Source: Cytobacillus sp. IB215665 (lineage in GTDB: Bacteria > Bacillota > Bacilli > Bacillales > SM2101). From it: a stretch of DNA of 64,000 nucleotides. Each line of letters opens with the position of its first letter. Position 1 is the stretch's first letter. This document shows, piece by piece, positions 27,339-37,848 of this stretch. The notes beneath the pieces were generated by a model. That model ran no database searches. It saw nothing but the letters and a program-made list of their open reading frames with translations, and was not told the DNA's origin. The DNA lies in the NCBI RefSeq assembly GCF_033963835.1, contig NZ_JAXBME010000019.1:1-64000 (forward strand), written 5' to 3'. The position numbers and the translations under genes are program-made.

Positions 27339-28236
27339 ACGTTTTCATTTTTGGATCTAATGCATCTCGAAGACCATCGCCCATTAAATTGAACCCTAAT
27401 ACAGTAAGCATAATGGCAAGGCCAGGAAATATCATCGTCCATGGGGCTTGTATTAAATAATTTTTTGAATCTGCAAGCATTTTTCCCCATTCTGGTTCAG
27501 GAGGTTGTGCACCTAACCCTAAAAACCCTAGTGCTGCTGCTTCAATAATTGCTGTGGCAACAGCAAGTGTTCCTTGAACGATAATTGGAGCCATACTATT
27601 TGGCAAAATATGATGTAATAGTATTCTTGAGTCACTCATGCCAATAGCCTTTGAAGCTACTATATACTCTTCCTGTTTTACACTAAGGACTTTTGAGCGA
27701 ATTAATCGGCCAAATATAGGTACATTGATGACAGCTATTGCAATTAATGCATTCCTAAGTGATGGACCCAATACAGCAACGATTCCAATCGCTAGTAGCA
27801 TACTTGGAAAAGCAAGCATAATGTCAAATAATCTTGAAATTACAACATCAACCCAACGACCGTAGTATCCAGCGATAACACCTAGTAATGTTCCAACTAC
27901 AACAGAACCTAATACAGCAAAAAACCCTACTGTTAAAGAGATTCTAGCTCCAAAAATTATGCGGGAAAATATATCTCTACCAAAGTCATCAGTACCTAAC
28001 CAATGGTCACTAGATGGTGGCTGTAAACGGTTAACAATGTTTTGTTCAGCATAATCATACGGTGCGATGTAAGGTGCTACTAATGCCACAATAACAAAGA
28101 ATAAAATGATAAACATACCGATTACCGCAAGTTTATTTTTCTTAAAGTTTTTCCATGCATCTCTCCATGGAGATGACACATCTTCTTTCGTATCTGTTTG
28201 TTTTAAAGGGGTTTTCTCCCTCGCAAGTTCCGCCAT
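27337..28236 (-). CDS. Peptide ABC transporter permease (DppC/OppC type)
   Basis: A 299-residue permease with an N-terminal cytosolic lead, six membrane helices and the BPD_transp_1 EAA loop (EAAALGFLGLGAQPPEPEWG near 245-265), hallmark of the C subunit. It works with the B permease, two ATPases and the lipoprotein as a di/oligopeptide importer. Start is 12 bp after dppB-like. It ends at a shared terminator. Confidence 0.9.
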   Translation of the reverse strand: MAELAREKTPLKQTDTKEDVSSPWRDAWKNFKKNKLAVIGMFIILFFVIVALVAPYIAPYDYAEQNIVNRLQPPSSDHWLGTDDFGRDIFSRIIFGARISLTVGFFAVLGSVVVGTLLGVIAGYYGRWVDVVISRLFDIMLAFPSMLLAIGIVAVLGPSLRNALIAIAVINVPIFGRLIRSKVLSVKQEEYIVASKAIGMSDSRILLHHILPNSMAPIIVQGTLAVATAIIEAAALGFLGLGAQPPEPEWGKMLADSKNYLIQAPWTMIFPGLAIMLTVLGFNLMGDGLRDALDPKMKT

Positions 28237-28248
28237 TTTCCCCTCCTG

Positions 28249-29268
28249 TTACTTTGTGTCATACTTAATACGTGGATCTATAGCTGAATATAAAAGGTCA
28301 ATAATTAAATTAATCAGCACAAAGATAGTAGCAACAATTAACATTCCAGATTGAACAACAGGATAGTCACGAGCAAAAATTGCATCAACTATATATCTTC
28401 CGATACCAGGCCAGCTAAAAATCGTCTCTGTTAAAATGGCTCCACCTAATAATAGTCCTGTTTGTAAACCAATAATTGTTAAAACTGGGATAACAGCATT
28501 TTTCAAGGAATGTTTATAAACGACCCAAAACATTCGTACTCCCTTTGCTCGCGCTGTACGAACATAATCTGAGCGCATAACTTCCAGCATACTTGATCGT
28601 GTAATCCGAGCAATAATTGCCATCGGTATCGTTGCTAGTGCCAAGCTCGGCATAACAAGATGTTTAATAACATCTACAAATTGATCAGTTCTACCTTGTA
28701 GTAACGTATCAACTATAAATAAGTGCGTTATAGGTTCAACTGGGTCACGAACTGATTCTCTCCCGGTTGTCGGTAACCATTCTAATTGCACTGCAAACAC
28801 CCATTGCTCCATTAATCCAAGCCAAAATATTGGCATCGAAACGCCAATTAAGGCTAATAACATCGCAATATAGTCAAACCAAGAATTTTGAAACCAAGCA
28901 CTAATAATTCCAGCATTAACACCAAGAATAATAGCAATAAGCATTGCAGCAAATGAAAGTTCAATTGTTGCTGCAAGATAAGGCCAGATTTCTTCATTAA
29001 TTGGCTGACTCGTCGTAATTGATTCTCCCAAGTCACCAGTTAACAAATTACCTAAATAAGAAAAATATTGAATATACCAAGGTTGGTCTAAACCAAGCTT
29101 TATTGACAATGCTTCAATGGCTTCTTTTGAGGCAAGCTGACCTAACATAATTTGTGCAGGATCACCTGGAATTGCACGTAGCATTACAAAGACGATAAGC
29201 GACATACCTAACAGAACTGGTATGAGCATCAAGATACGGCGAATAGTATATGATAGCAATATGTTCAC
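28249..29268 (-). CDS. Peptide ABC transporter permease (DppB/OppB type)
   Basis: A 339-residue permease starting with the typical RRILMLIPVLLG first helix and ending IDLLYSAIDPRIKY, with the GAILTETIFSWPGIGR coupling loop. A classical B subunit. It has an unusually long insert near residues 165-190. It is separated from the binding-protein gene by a hairpin and a repeat copy, so its expression may be lower. Confidence 0.9.
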   Translation of the reverse strand: MNILLSYTIRRILMLIPVLLGMSLIVFVMLRAIPGDPAQIMLGQLASKEAIEALSIKLGLDQPWYIQYFSYLGNLLTGDLGESITTSQPINEEIWPYLAATIELSFAAMLIAIILGVNAGIISAWFQNSWFDYIAMLLALIGVSMPIFWLGLMEQWVFAVQLEWLPTTGRESVRDPVEPITHLFIVDTLLQGRTDQFVDVIKHLVMPSLALATIPMAIIARITRSSMLEVMRSDYVRTARAKGVRMFWVVYKHSLKNAVIPVLTIIGLQTGLLLGGAILTETIFSWPGIGRYIVDAIFARDYPVVQSGMLIVATIFVLINLIIDLLYSAIDPRIKYDTK

Positions 29269-29302
29269 CTCTTTCTTACAAACTAATCAATACAACTAAA
29301 TA

Positions 29303-29433
29303 AGCTCTTTTCATAAACTTTCTTGCAATTGTAATCAACTAAGTGTTTATATAAAGTTGTCCTCATTTGACAAATGACAAATTGCCGCAAATGCTAGTTT
29401 TGTACATGGTTATTACTGAATAAGAAAAACGCT
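29303..29433 (-). repeat. MITE-like element, copy L
   Basis: Reverse orientation: begins GCTCTTTTCATAAACTTTCT, matching the right-end consensus at 20 or more of 24 positions, and ends near AGAAAAACGCT. About 131 bp, like copy J. It ends 12 bp from the binding-protein terminator. Flanking repeats are imperfect. Confidence 0.55.
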
Positions 29434-29437
29434 AATA

Positions 29438-29468
29438 GATAAGAAAGGAGAGCTTTTACACTCTCCTT
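29438..29468 (-). terminator. Hairpin after the peptide-binding protein gene
   Basis: AAGGAGAG and CTCTCCTT form an 8-bp stem; on the minus strand TTTCTTATC follows. A partial terminator here would raise binding protein over permease expression. Confidence 0.65.
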
Positions 29469-29479
29469 CCAAAAATTCG

Positions 29480-31144
29480 TTATTTAAAGTCAACCTTCGT
29501 TAGTTTATCAGATCCAGTTGGATGTGGTAAAAACCCAGTGATATTTGCTTTACCAGCTAACATTGGTTTAGAGTGAACGAGTGGAATCCAAGGTGCATCA
29601 TCTTTAATAATTTCTTGAGCTTGTTTATATAAGTCATTACGAGTATCTTCATCAGCTGTCGTTTGTGCCTCTTTTAACAGCTCATTTACTTCAGCATTAT
29701 TATAGTATGAATAGTTATTACCTCCGATGCTATCTCCACCTAATAATACATTTAAGAAGTTATCAGCATCTCCATTATCACCAGTCCAGCCTAATAAGAA
29801 TGTATCAGCTTCACCATCACGAGCCTTATCTAAATATGTTCCCCAGTCAAATGTTACGATGTTAGCTGTTACTCCGATTTTTGCAAATTCAGCTTGTAAA
29901 ACTTCTGCTACCTTTTGTCCTTCTGGCATATAAGGTCTTGGTACAGGCATTGCCCATAATTCCATTTCAAAGCCATCAGGATATCCTGCTTCTGCAAGTA
30001 ATTCTTTCGCTTTGTCTAAATCGTAAGGATAATCTACAATGTCATCATTATATCCTGAAATACTAGGTGGCATTGGGTTTTTCGCTGGCTCTGCTTGGCC
30101 TGCATAAAAGGCTGTAATTAATGCTTCTTTATCAACAGCATGATTTAATGCTTGTCGAACGAGTTTCTCTTGTAATGGTCCTCTCGTACTCGTTAACCCT
30201 AAGTAGCCTACGTTCATGGAAGGACGTTCAAACACTTGTAAATCTCCATTGCTTGCAGCTAAGTCCACATCTGAAGGATTTATTCCGTCCATTAAATCAA
30301 TTTCACCGCTTTGTAGCGCATTAAATCGTGCAGCATTATCTGGTATTGCCATGAATGTTACTTTATCTAATAATGGGTAGTTCGCTAACCAATAATCTGT
30401 ATTTTTTTCAAGAACGATACGCTCATCACGCTTCCATTCTTTAAAGACAAATGGACCTGTACCTACAGGGTTTTCTGTAAAGTTATCACCAAACTCTTCA
30501 ATTGCTGAAGGGCTAGCAATACTAAATGGTGTCATTGCTAAGTTTTTCAAGAAAGGTGACTGTGGTACAGCTAATGTAAATTTCACTGTATATTCATCTT
30601 CAGCTAATACTTCACTAATAACGTGACCTTCTTCACCTTTGAAGCCACCAAACATTGAGCCGTAGTAGTAGAATTCACCTTTGCTTCCATTTGCCCAGCG
30701 CTCAAAGTTATATACAACAGCATCAGCATTAAAATCAGTTCCATCATGGAATTTAACGCCTTGTTGTAACTTAAACGTATAAACTAAACCATCATCAGAT
30801 ATATCCCAATCTTCAGCTAATGAAGGGTTTATAGTTGTATCTTGATCACCATATTCTACTAACGTATCATAAATATTTTTAGCAACCTTCATAGACTCGC
30901 CATCTGTAACGATTGCAGGATCTAAGTCTACTGAGTCACCACCACGTCCGAAGACAAGCTCTTTTGGCTTTGCTTCCTCTTCAGGCTCAGTAGCTTCTTC
31001 TTCTGTTTGCTCTTGCTCTTGTTCTGTTTCTTCTACGCCTTCACTTGAGCTCGTATCTTCTGTTTTACCACAGGCAGCAACGACAAGTGACAGCATAAGT
31101 ATAAATATGAATGTCATAAATAGATTTTTTCTCTTCATTTGCAC
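29480..31144 (-). CDS. Peptide ABC transporter substrate-binding lipoprotein
   Basis: A 554-residue family 5 extracellular solute-binding protein. The signal peptide ends in the lipobox LVVAAC, so it is lipid-anchored outside the membrane, followed by a Glu-rich linker (about 28-60). The DppE/OppA-type fold follows, with VYTFKLQQGVKFHDGT as the family signature. Start GTG 31144 (GGGGG 6 nt upstream) or ATG 31138. It sits between the ATPase and permease genes. Confidence 0.9.
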   Translation of the reverse strand: MQMKRKNLFMTFIFILMLSLVVAACGKTEDTSSSEGVEETEQEQEQTEEEATEPEEEAKPKELVFGRGGDSVDLDPAIVTDGESMKVAKNIYDTLVEYGDQDTTINPSLAEDWDISDDGLVYTFKLQQGVKFHDGTDFNADAVVYNFERWANGSKGEFYYYGSMFGGFKGEEGHVISEVLAEDEYTVKFTLAVPQSPFLKNLAMTPFSIASPSAIEEFGDNFTENPVGTGPFVFKEWKRDERIVLEKNTDYWLANYPLLDKVTFMAIPDNAARFNALQSGEIDLMDGINPSDVDLAASNGDLQVFERPSMNVGYLGLTSTRGPLQEKLVRQALNHAVDKEALITAFYAGQAEPAKNPMPPSISGYNDDIVDYPYDLDKAKELLAEAGYPDGFEMELWAMPVPRPYMPEGQKVAEVLQAEFAKIGVTANIVTFDWGTYLDKARDGEADTFLLGWTGDNGDADNFLNVLLGGDSIGGNNYSYYNNAEVNELLKEAQTTADEDTRNDLYKQAQEIIKDDAPWIPLVHSKPMLAGKANITGFLPHPTGSDKLTKVDFK

Positions 31145-31190
31145 ACTTTTCCCCCTTGTAATAATTGTTATTTATCATCAATATTGCTTA

Positions 31191-32159
31191 CTATTCAAAT
31201 AAATGGCAAGCAACATAATGACCCTTTTCAACTTCCTTTAATTCAGGTCTTTTTGACTTACAAATATCCATGCATTCACTACACCTCGTGTGAAAAGCAC
31301 ACCCTTGAGGAGGATTTGATGGACTCGGAATATCGCCTGACAAAACCTCTGTTTCCATTTGAAAATCAGGGTCAGGTATTGGCACAGCAGATAGTAAAGC
31401 TTTCGTATACGGGTGTAGCGTATTATTGTAAAGTTCTTCACTATCTGCTAACTCTACTAATCTACCTAAATACATTACACCAACACGATCGCTAATATGC
31501 CTAACAACACCTAAATCGTGAGCAATAAATAAATATGTTAAGTCAAACTCCTTTTGTAAATCTTCAAGAAGATTAAGTACTTGCGATTGAATAGATACAT
31601 CAAGAGCAGATACTGGCTCATCAGCAATGATAAGCTTTGGTTTTGTCATTAGTGCTCTCGCAATACCAATTCTTTGGCGTTGACCTCCACTAAATTGATG
31701 TGGGTAGCGCTTCGCATGGTAGTTGCTTAGCCCAACGACTTCAAGCATTTCTAGTACTCTTTTTTTTCGTTCCTCTTTCGTTCCGATACCGTGAACAATC
31801 AGCGGTTCTTCTAGTATTTTTTCCACAGTATGACGTGGATTTAGCGATGCAAACGGATCTTGAAATACCATTTGCATATCGCGCCTTATTTTTCTTAAGT
31901 CATTTTTTGAAAGGCGAGTGATGTCCTTATTCTCAAATAACACTTGGCCTTCAGTCGGTTCTAATAGTCTAAGTATCGTTCTACCTGTTGTGGATTTCCC
32001 ACAACCACTTTCACCGACTAAACCTAAGGTTTCGCCCTTTTTAACGTAAAAAGATACACCGTCAACAGCTTTCACTTCACCAATCTTTTTATTTAGCACT
32101 CCTCCATTAATTGGAAAGTGTTTCGTTAATCCTTTAACTTGTAGTAACTGTTCTGTCAT
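31191..32159 (-). CDS. Peptide ABC transporter ATPase (DppF/OppF type)
   Basis: A 322-residue ATPase with Walker A GESGCGKST near 54-62, signature FSGGQRQR, Walker B LIIADEP and a C-terminal oligopeptide-transport domain with cysteines (CAFHTRCSECMDIC) that may hold an Fe-S cluster, as in DppD/F proteins. It overlaps the preceding ATPase gene by 26 bp, and AGGAGG precedes its ATG. Confidence 0.92.
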   Translation of the reverse strand: MTEQLLQVKGLTKHFPINGGVLNKKIGEVKAVDGVSFYVKKGETLGLVGESGCGKSTTGRTILRLLEPTEGQVLFENKDITRLSKNDLRKIRRDMQMVFQDPFASLNPRHTVEKILEEPLIVHGIGTKEERKKRVLEMLEVVGLSNYHAKRYPHQFSGGQRQRIGIARALMTKPKLIIADEPVSALDVSIQSQVLNLLEDLQKEFDLTYLFIAHDLGVVRHISDRVGVMYLGRLVELADSEELYNNTLHPYTKALLSAVPIPDPDFQMETEVLSGDIPSPSNPPQGCAFHTRCSECMDICKSKRPELKEVEKGHYVACHLFE

Positions 32160-33150
32160 AACTGTCTACCTCCTTTTCATCATGTAAGAAGCAGCGTACA
32201 CGGTGCCCTATTTCATCTGATTGATAGAGTGGAGGTGTTTCTGTGAAGCAACGTTCCATTGCATGAGAGCACCGTTCAGCAAAGCGACAGCCTTGATTGA
32301 TAGAGCCTGGTTTAGGAACATTACCTGGTATTGAATAAAGACGTTCTGCTTTATGACGAATATCAGGAACAGATTTGATTAATCCAACTGTATATGGATG
32401 TTTAGGATTTTTGAAAATTGTTCTAACGTCGCCTTCTTCTACAATCTTACCTGCATACATGACAACAACTCGCTGACAAACTTCCGCTACCACGCCCAAG
32501 TCGTGGGTGATTAACATAACCGCAGTATTCATTTTTTTATTTAAATCTTTCATCAGTCGTAAAATTTGTGCTTGAATCGTAACATCAAGTGCAGTTGTAG
32601 GCTCATCAGCTATAAGAATTTTCGGATCACATAGCATGGCCATTGCTATCATTACCCGTTGCCTCATACCTCCAGATAACTGATGAGGATATTCATTTAT
32701 TAATTCTTCAGCCCGTGGGAGGCCTACTAAATTTAATAATTCAATTGCACGCTGCCGTGCGTTTTTTCTATTTAAGTCAGTATGTATTCGTAATGCTTCA
32801 ATTAATTGCTGCCCTATCGTGAATAGCGGATTAAGCGAGGTCATTGGCTCTTGAAAAATCATCGCTATATCATTCCCTCTAATATCACGCATTCTTTTTT
32901 CTGAAGACTTTGTTAAGTCTTCATCGTTATATAGTATCTCACCTGCAACTATTTTTCCTGGAGGTTTTGGAATCAACCCCATTATCGATAGAGAGGTAAC
33001 ACTTTTTCCACAGCCGGATTCACCAACTATTCCTAACATTTCTCCCTCTTGAAGGTAAAAATCTATGTCGTCAACTGCAGGAACTTCTCCACTATCAGTA
33101 AAAAAGGACGTTCTTAATCCTTTCACTTCGAGAATTGGACGTTTTCGCAA
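32134..33150 (-). CDS. Peptide ABC transporter ATPase (DppD/OppD type)
   Basis: A 338-residue ATPase with Walker A GESGCGKS near 43-50, signature LSGGMRQR, Walker B ILIADEP and a cysteine-bearing C-terminal domain (CRFAERCSHAMERC). It heads the operon. TTG 33150 is the start, with GAGGGG about 8 nt upstream. The order D-F-binding protein-B-C puts both ATPases first. Confidence 0.92.
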   Translation of the reverse strand: MRKRPILEVKGLRTSFFTDSGEVPAVDDIDFYLQEGEMLGIVGESGCGKSVTSLSIMGLIPKPPGKIVAGEILYNDEDLTKSSEKRMRDIRGNDIAMIFQEPMTSLNPLFTIGQQLIEALRIHTDLNRKNARQRAIELLNLVGLPRAEELINEYPHQLSGGMRQRVMIAMAMLCDPKILIADEPTTALDVTIQAQILRLMKDLNKKMNTAVMLITHDLGVVAEVCQRVVVMYAGKIVEEGDVRTIFKNPKHPYTVGLIKSVPDIRHKAERLYSIPGNVPKPGSINQGCRFAERCSHAMERCFTETPPLYQSDEIGHRVRCFLHDEKEVDSYDRTVTTS

Positions 33151-33481
33151 AAAAATACCCCTCTCAAAACATATTATTAATTCAAAATTATTATACTAGT
33201 TAAAATAAATATATGTATCATTATGCCATTCATTTTATATTATTACAATACTAAATTTTCCGAATTTTTCACTTTCATCTTCTCCTTTAACGAGATAAAG
33301 TTGAGAAGCATTATAATACTTTTTTGTCGCTTTCACATTCTAAATAATCGAAGCGTATACCTTACAACTCTTTCACCTTCTACAATTATTATACCTTTAG
33401 TACTTTTTTCCTAAATGTGAATGAAAAACCTATTATAAACAGGCATTGAAGTAGACAAAAAAACATAGAACAACGAGTGTC
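33151..33481. other. Intergenic region, no gene seen
   Basis: About 330 bp of very AT-rich DNA between the peptide operon start and the ygaD stop. It must hold the peptide operon promoter, but none stood out. The ygaD terminator lies at its right edge (33456-33486). Confidence 0.5.
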
Positions 33482-33486
33482 CTATG
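33456..33486 (-). terminator. Terminator of ygaD
   Basis: On the minus strand CATAG and CTATG pair, with inner ACA/TGT pairing, and seven Ts follow. It overlaps the stop codon. Confidence 0.75.
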
Positions 33487-35242
33487 CCATTTCTTCTTGA
33501 TTAAGCTGTTGTACTGTAAACAATTGATAATAGCTACCTTTTTTGTTCATTAATTCATGATGAGTACCTACCTCAACAATTTGACCATGTTCAATAACAA
33601 CTATTTTATCTGCATGAGTAATAGTCGACAAACGGTGAGCAACGATAAACGTCGTTCTTTCCTTCGCAAGTTGTTCTAACGCCTCTTGTATAAGGTGCTC
33701 ACTCTCCAAATCTAATGCAGAAGTTGCCTCGTCTAAAACTAGTAGTTGCGGATCTTTTAGGAAGACACGTGCGATTGCAACTCTTTGCTTTTGTCCCCCT
33801 GACAGCTTAACTCCACGTTCACCTACTTTTGTATCATAACCTTCAGATAGATTTACAATAAACTCGTGGGCATTTGCTGCTTTTGCTGCTGCAATCACCT
33901 CTTCATCAGTAGCATCTGGCTTCCCTAGTAATATATTCATTTTCACAGATTCACTAAATAAAATACTATCCTGCAATACCATCCCAATATGATTTCTTAA
34001 TGAACGAACCTTGTAATTACGAATATCGACACCATCTAATTTAATTGAACCTGATGTTATATCATAAAAGCGTGGAAGTAGACTTACAAGAGTCGATTTT
34101 CCACCACCACTCATTCCTACAAATGCAACCGTCTCACCTCTATTGACATGTAAAGATAATTGATTAATAACAGGAGCTTCACTTTCGCTATACTTAAAAG
34201 AGACAGAAGAAAAAGCTACTTCCCCTTTCACATCTTTACATTCAATTGCATCCTGACGGTCAGTAATATCGTATTTCTCATCCATAAATTCAAATACACG
34301 GTCCATTGAGGCAAATGCTTGAGTAAGAGTCGTTGATGAATTAACTAATCTCCTTAACGGATTATACAAACGATCTATATATCCTACAAAGGCAATCATC
34401 GTACCGACTGAAAGACTTCCTTGAATGACTTCATAACCTGCATAGCTAATTACAATAAGTGGTGATATATCTGTAATTGTATTCACTATCGAAAATGCCT
34501 TTGCATTCCAACTTGTATGTTGCAATGCCTTTGTTAAAAAATGATTATTATGATGATCAAATTGCTTTTGTTCATAATCCTCAATAGCAAAGCTTTTGAT
34601 GACTGGTATTCCCTGAACACGTTCATGTAAATGTCCTTGTACTTGTGCCAATGCCTGTGAACGTTGTCGTGTTAATGAACGAAGACGCCCAAAAAAGAAT
34701 TTGACAGATACCGCAAATAGTGGCAGTAAAATGATAGAAACAAGCGTTAGCTTCACATCCATTGTAAACATTATAATGATGGCTATGACAATGGTTCCCA
34801 TATCTAGCCATAAATTCATTAAGCCGGTAATAACAAAGGATTTTGTTTGCTCCACATCATTAATCACTCGTGAAATTACTTCGCCAGCTCGAGTGTTCGC
34901 ATAATATGAAAGCCCTAGTTTTTGCATATGTTGATAGAGATTGCTACGAATATCAAATAATACTTTACTAGCTGTCCATTGGGCGAAATATTGACGAAAA
35001 TATTCAACCGGGGGACGAACAAGTACAAAAATAATGAACATAATCCCCATAATCGTCATTAACTTTTCAGTTTTAGTGTCTGTTGTTAAATTTGGATTAC
35101 CTATAACATCATCTATTACGTATTTTAATAACAGCGGAATAATTAAAGGTATAGAAAATTTAATAATGCCAATTAAAACTGTTCCTATTACATGCCATTT
35201 ATACGGTTTGACAAACCGTAAATATCTCGTAATATTATTCAA
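33482..35242 (-). CDS. ygaD: ABC exporter half-transporter YgaD
   Basis: A 586-residue fused permease-ATPase. Six helices occupy residues 1-310. The ATPase domain carries Walker [10 protein letters not shown] near 376-384, signature LSGGQKQR, Walker B LLVLDEA and H-loop AHRLST. It is a homodimeric type I exporter of the MsbA/LmrA class, orthologous by position to B. subtilis YgaD. The substrate is unknown, with multidrug or lipid export typical of the group. Confidence 0.88.
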   Translation of the reverse strand: MNNITRYLRFVKPYKWHVIGTVLIGIIKFSIPLIIPLLLKYVIDDVIGNPNLTTDTKTEKLMTIMGIMFIIFVLVRPPVEYFRQYFAQWTASKVLFDIRSNLYQHMQKLGLSYYANTRAGEVISRVINDVEQTKSFVITGLMNLWLDMGTIVIAIIIMFTMDVKLTLVSIILLPLFAVSVKFFFGRLRSLTRQRSQALAQVQGHLHERVQGIPVIKSFAIEDYEQKQFDHHNNHFLTKALQHTSWNAKAFSIVNTITDISPLIVISYAGYEVIQGSLSVGTMIAFVGYIDRLYNPLRRLVNSSTTLTQAFASMDRVFEFMDEKYDITDRQDAIECKDVKGEVAFSSVSFKYSESEAPVINQLSLHVNRGETVAFVGMSGGGKSTLVSLLPRFYDITSGSIKLDGVDIRNYKVRSLRNHIGMVLQDSILFSESVKMNILLGKPDATDEEVIAAAKAANAHEFIVNLSEGYDTKVGERGVKLSGGQKQRVAIARVFLKDPQLLVLDEATSALDLESEHLIQEALEQLAKERTTFIVAHRLSTITHADKIVVIEHGQIVEVGTHHELMNKKGSYYQLFTVQQLNQEEMA

Positions 35243-35337
35243 ATTAACACCTCAAAATGGTGAACTTGTCTAAGCTAAATAAAAATGATCAAGTGAAAGA
35301 TTTACTCAACTTGACCTCACTATCGTACATTTAATAA

Positions 35338-35478
35338 AGCTGTTCCATCGTATCAAGGAATAAATACAAATAATTCAAATGTTCGTGCATTTCTTGTCTA
35401 AAAAGGATACCAACTGAAAAAATCATTATTTGCTGTTCTCATTTAGTAATCACAACAACAAAGTTTACGTATAGAGGC
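35338..35478 (+). repeat. MITE-like element, copy G (degenerate)
   Basis: GCTGTTCCATCGTATC at the left and ACAACAAAGTTTACGTATAG-AGGC at the right match the family ends; the inner part is diverged. It lies between ygaC and ygaD, ending 30 bp from the ygaC stop. No clear flanking repeat. Confidence 0.5.
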
Positions 35479-35508
35479 ATGATACAAATGAGAACCTATA
35501 TGTAAGAA

Positions 35509-36039
35509 TTATCCCCGAAATGTTAAAAAACGCTCATACCACATGTCTATAAAATCAGGCGAAAAAGGACCTTTTCTTTGTCGAATCCAATGAACTAATT
35601 GTTCAACATTCATTTTCAAAATGCGATCAATTACTTCAGGGTAGTTCATTTGATTGCGGTGTTGCTCATATTCATCCTCATCTAAAAGTACATACGTCAT
35701 ATCTGGGAATACTTTTATATCCAGATCATAATCGATGTATTTTATAGCTTCCTTATCCCATACAAAAGGAGAGCTAATATTGCAATAGAAATATACCCCA
35801 TCTTCCCTTAGCATACCTATCACATTAAACCAATGTTTGGCGTGGAAGTAGCAAATTGCTGGTTCTCTCGTTATCCATGTTCGACCATCAGATTCAATAA
35901 CCATCGTCCGATCATTTCCACCTATAACCAAGTTTTTCGTCCCTTTTAAAACTGTGGTTTCTTCCCAAATGCGATGAATATGTCCATCATGTTTGTAGCT
36001 ATGTATTTGTATTTTGTCTCCTTCCATGGGAAAACCCAT
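35509..36039 (-). CDS. ygaC: DUF402 nucleoside di/triphosphatase YgaC (Ntdp family)
   Basis: A 176-residue DUF402 protein nearly identical in pattern to B. subtilis YgaC, a member of the nucleoside tri/diphosphate phosphatase family that uses two divalent metals in a beta-barrel. Conserved features include [14 protein letters not shown] near the start, the RTWITREPA strand and the acidic [11 protein letters not shown] segment near 103-113. GGGAG precedes the ATG. Its cellular role is unclear. Confidence 0.85.
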   Translation of the reverse strand: MGFPMEGDKIQIHSYKHDGHIHRIWEETTVLKGTKNLVIGGNDRTMVIESDGRTWITREPAICYFHAKHWFNVIGMLREDGVYFYCNISSPFVWDKEAIKYIDYDLDIKVFPDMTYVLLDEDEYEQHRNQMNYPEVIDRILKMNVEQLVHWIRQRKGPFSPDFIDMWYERFLTFRG

Positions 36040-36407
36040 CTTTCTCCCCTACTTTCATTGGACGCTTTGGAAACTATTGAACCTAAATTTGCTTCAAAAT
36101 GTTACCAAAGAATTATTTCCTGTTTCTCTTATTATAACGGTTCAATTGAGAATTTAAAACAATTGAACTTAATAAAAGCTCTGATACTGTCAATTCCTCT
36201 CATAATAAGTCCAAATTCTATGGATAGAAGCAGGGTATCGTCAAGCTGAATTTCACATTGCCTTTTGTTTGAAATAGCAAATTAACCCATAGGAACAATT
36301 GAGCTTATAGAAATATGATTTATTTCGCCTCATATCGTATTTTTTACACAAAACATTCTTCTGAAATATTTAGAAAAACAAGCTATTTAATAAGCCTATA
36401 TTTAAAA
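36040..36407. other. Intergenic region, no gene seen
   Basis: About 370 bp between the ygaC start and the sspE terminator. In B. subtilis ygaB lies here, but I see no ORF resembling it. Open frames present are short and lack ribosome sites. Confidence 0.45.
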
Positions 36408-36439
36408 AGGCACTTCTTATACGTGAATAAGAAGTGCCT
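36402..36439 (-). terminator. Terminator of sspE
   Basis: AGGCACTTCTTAT and ATAAGAAGTGCCT form a perfect 13-bp stem with a 6-nt loop; T5 follows on the minus strand. It lies 12 bp after sspE. Confidence 0.92.
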
Positions 36440-36450
36440 GTTGGTGATTC

Positions 36451-36657
36451 TTAGTATTGTTGGTTATTTTGGTTATTTTGGTTATTTTGATTTTTTTGCG
36501 CTTCTGCTTGTTGATTTTGTTGTCTCACTTCTTGAGCATTAGTTTCACCCGCAAATTCTGTTCCGTACTGTCCAGCTTGCGCGTTTTGCTGCTTTACCTG
36601 TTGAATATTCGTTCCAGAAGCTGTTTTGTTAGGCTGTTGATTTTGGTTTTTTGCCAC
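36451..36657 (-). CDS. sspE: Gamma-type small acid-soluble spore protein SspE
   Basis: A 68-residue Gln/Asn-rich gamma-type SASP, a spore amino-acid store degraded at germination by the GPR protease. It carries one GPR cleavage site, TEFAGET near residues 33-39, flanked by two QQVKQQN/QEVRQQN segments. B. subtilis SspE (84 residues) has two sites, so this version is shortened by about one repeat. The tail is a QNNQNN run. GTG start with GGAGGTGAT, and a SigG-like -10 upstream. Confidence 0.9.
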   Translation of the reverse strand: MAKNQNQQPNKTASGTNIQQVKQQNAQAGQYGTEFAGETNAQEVRQQNQQAEAQKNQNNQNNQNNQQY

Positions 36658-36677
36658 TATTAATCACCTCCACGACA

Positions 36678-36684
36678 TATAATG
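36678..36684 (-). promoter_or_regulatory. SigG-type -10 of sspE
   Basis: The minus strand reads CATTATA, fitting the SigF/SigG -10 consensus CATWHTA. A weak -35 (ATAG) lies 18-20 bp upstream. Forespore expression is expected for gamma-SASP genes. Confidence 0.5.
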
Positions 36685-36733
36685 TAACCAGAAGGTGAAA
36701 GGACTATCCAAAAAAAATGATATTTTTCATATT

Positions 36734-37483
<750 letters not shown>

Positions 37484-37639
37484 TTAAATCAAGCTCCTTT
37501 TCCTTTATTCACATGCTGATGAATATTTTATCACATCATTGATTCAGATGAACAACTTCTATAATTCAGTATATATAATCATGAGAAAAGTAAAAATAAC
37601 AATGGGAGAAATTACGCAAATAAAAAGGGGTGAATAAAC

Positions 37640-37816
37640 ATGTATTCAGGTCGTGATCTAACCGAGTTGTCAATGATGGCAAAAAACAAATGGAAGAACG
37701 AAGAGTTGTCTTTTTTTCATCATTCGCTACAGCAAATAACACCTTATTTAAATGTGGAAGGTCAAACAATCCATAGAGAGATTATTGAAGAGATCGAGTC
37801 AAGAGGAGGAGTATAA
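37640..37816 (+). CDS. yfhS: YfhS-like small protein
   Basis: A 58-residue protein starting MYSGRDLTELSMMAK and ending in an acidic helix. It lies between mutY and fabL, where B. subtilis has yfhS (74 residues), and the recalled core (GRDLTE, SLQQI, PYLN) agrees. AAAGGGG lies 11 nt before the ATG. YfhS has no established function. Confidence 0.65.
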   Translation: MYSGRDLTELSMMAKNKWKNEELSFFHHSLQQITPYLNVEGQTIHREIIEEIESRGGV

Positions 37817-37848
37817 CATTCTTAACCCTTAACTCGATTAGTAGAAGC

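Noticed and set aside
36315..36663. Plus-strand ORFs opposite sspE
   Set aside because: They are the reverse of the Gln/Asn-rich SASP sequence and its terminator.
37566..37769. 67-codon minus-strand ORF opposite yfhS
   Set aside because: The plus-strand yfhS-like frame has a better start and synteny; this one lacks a ribosome site.
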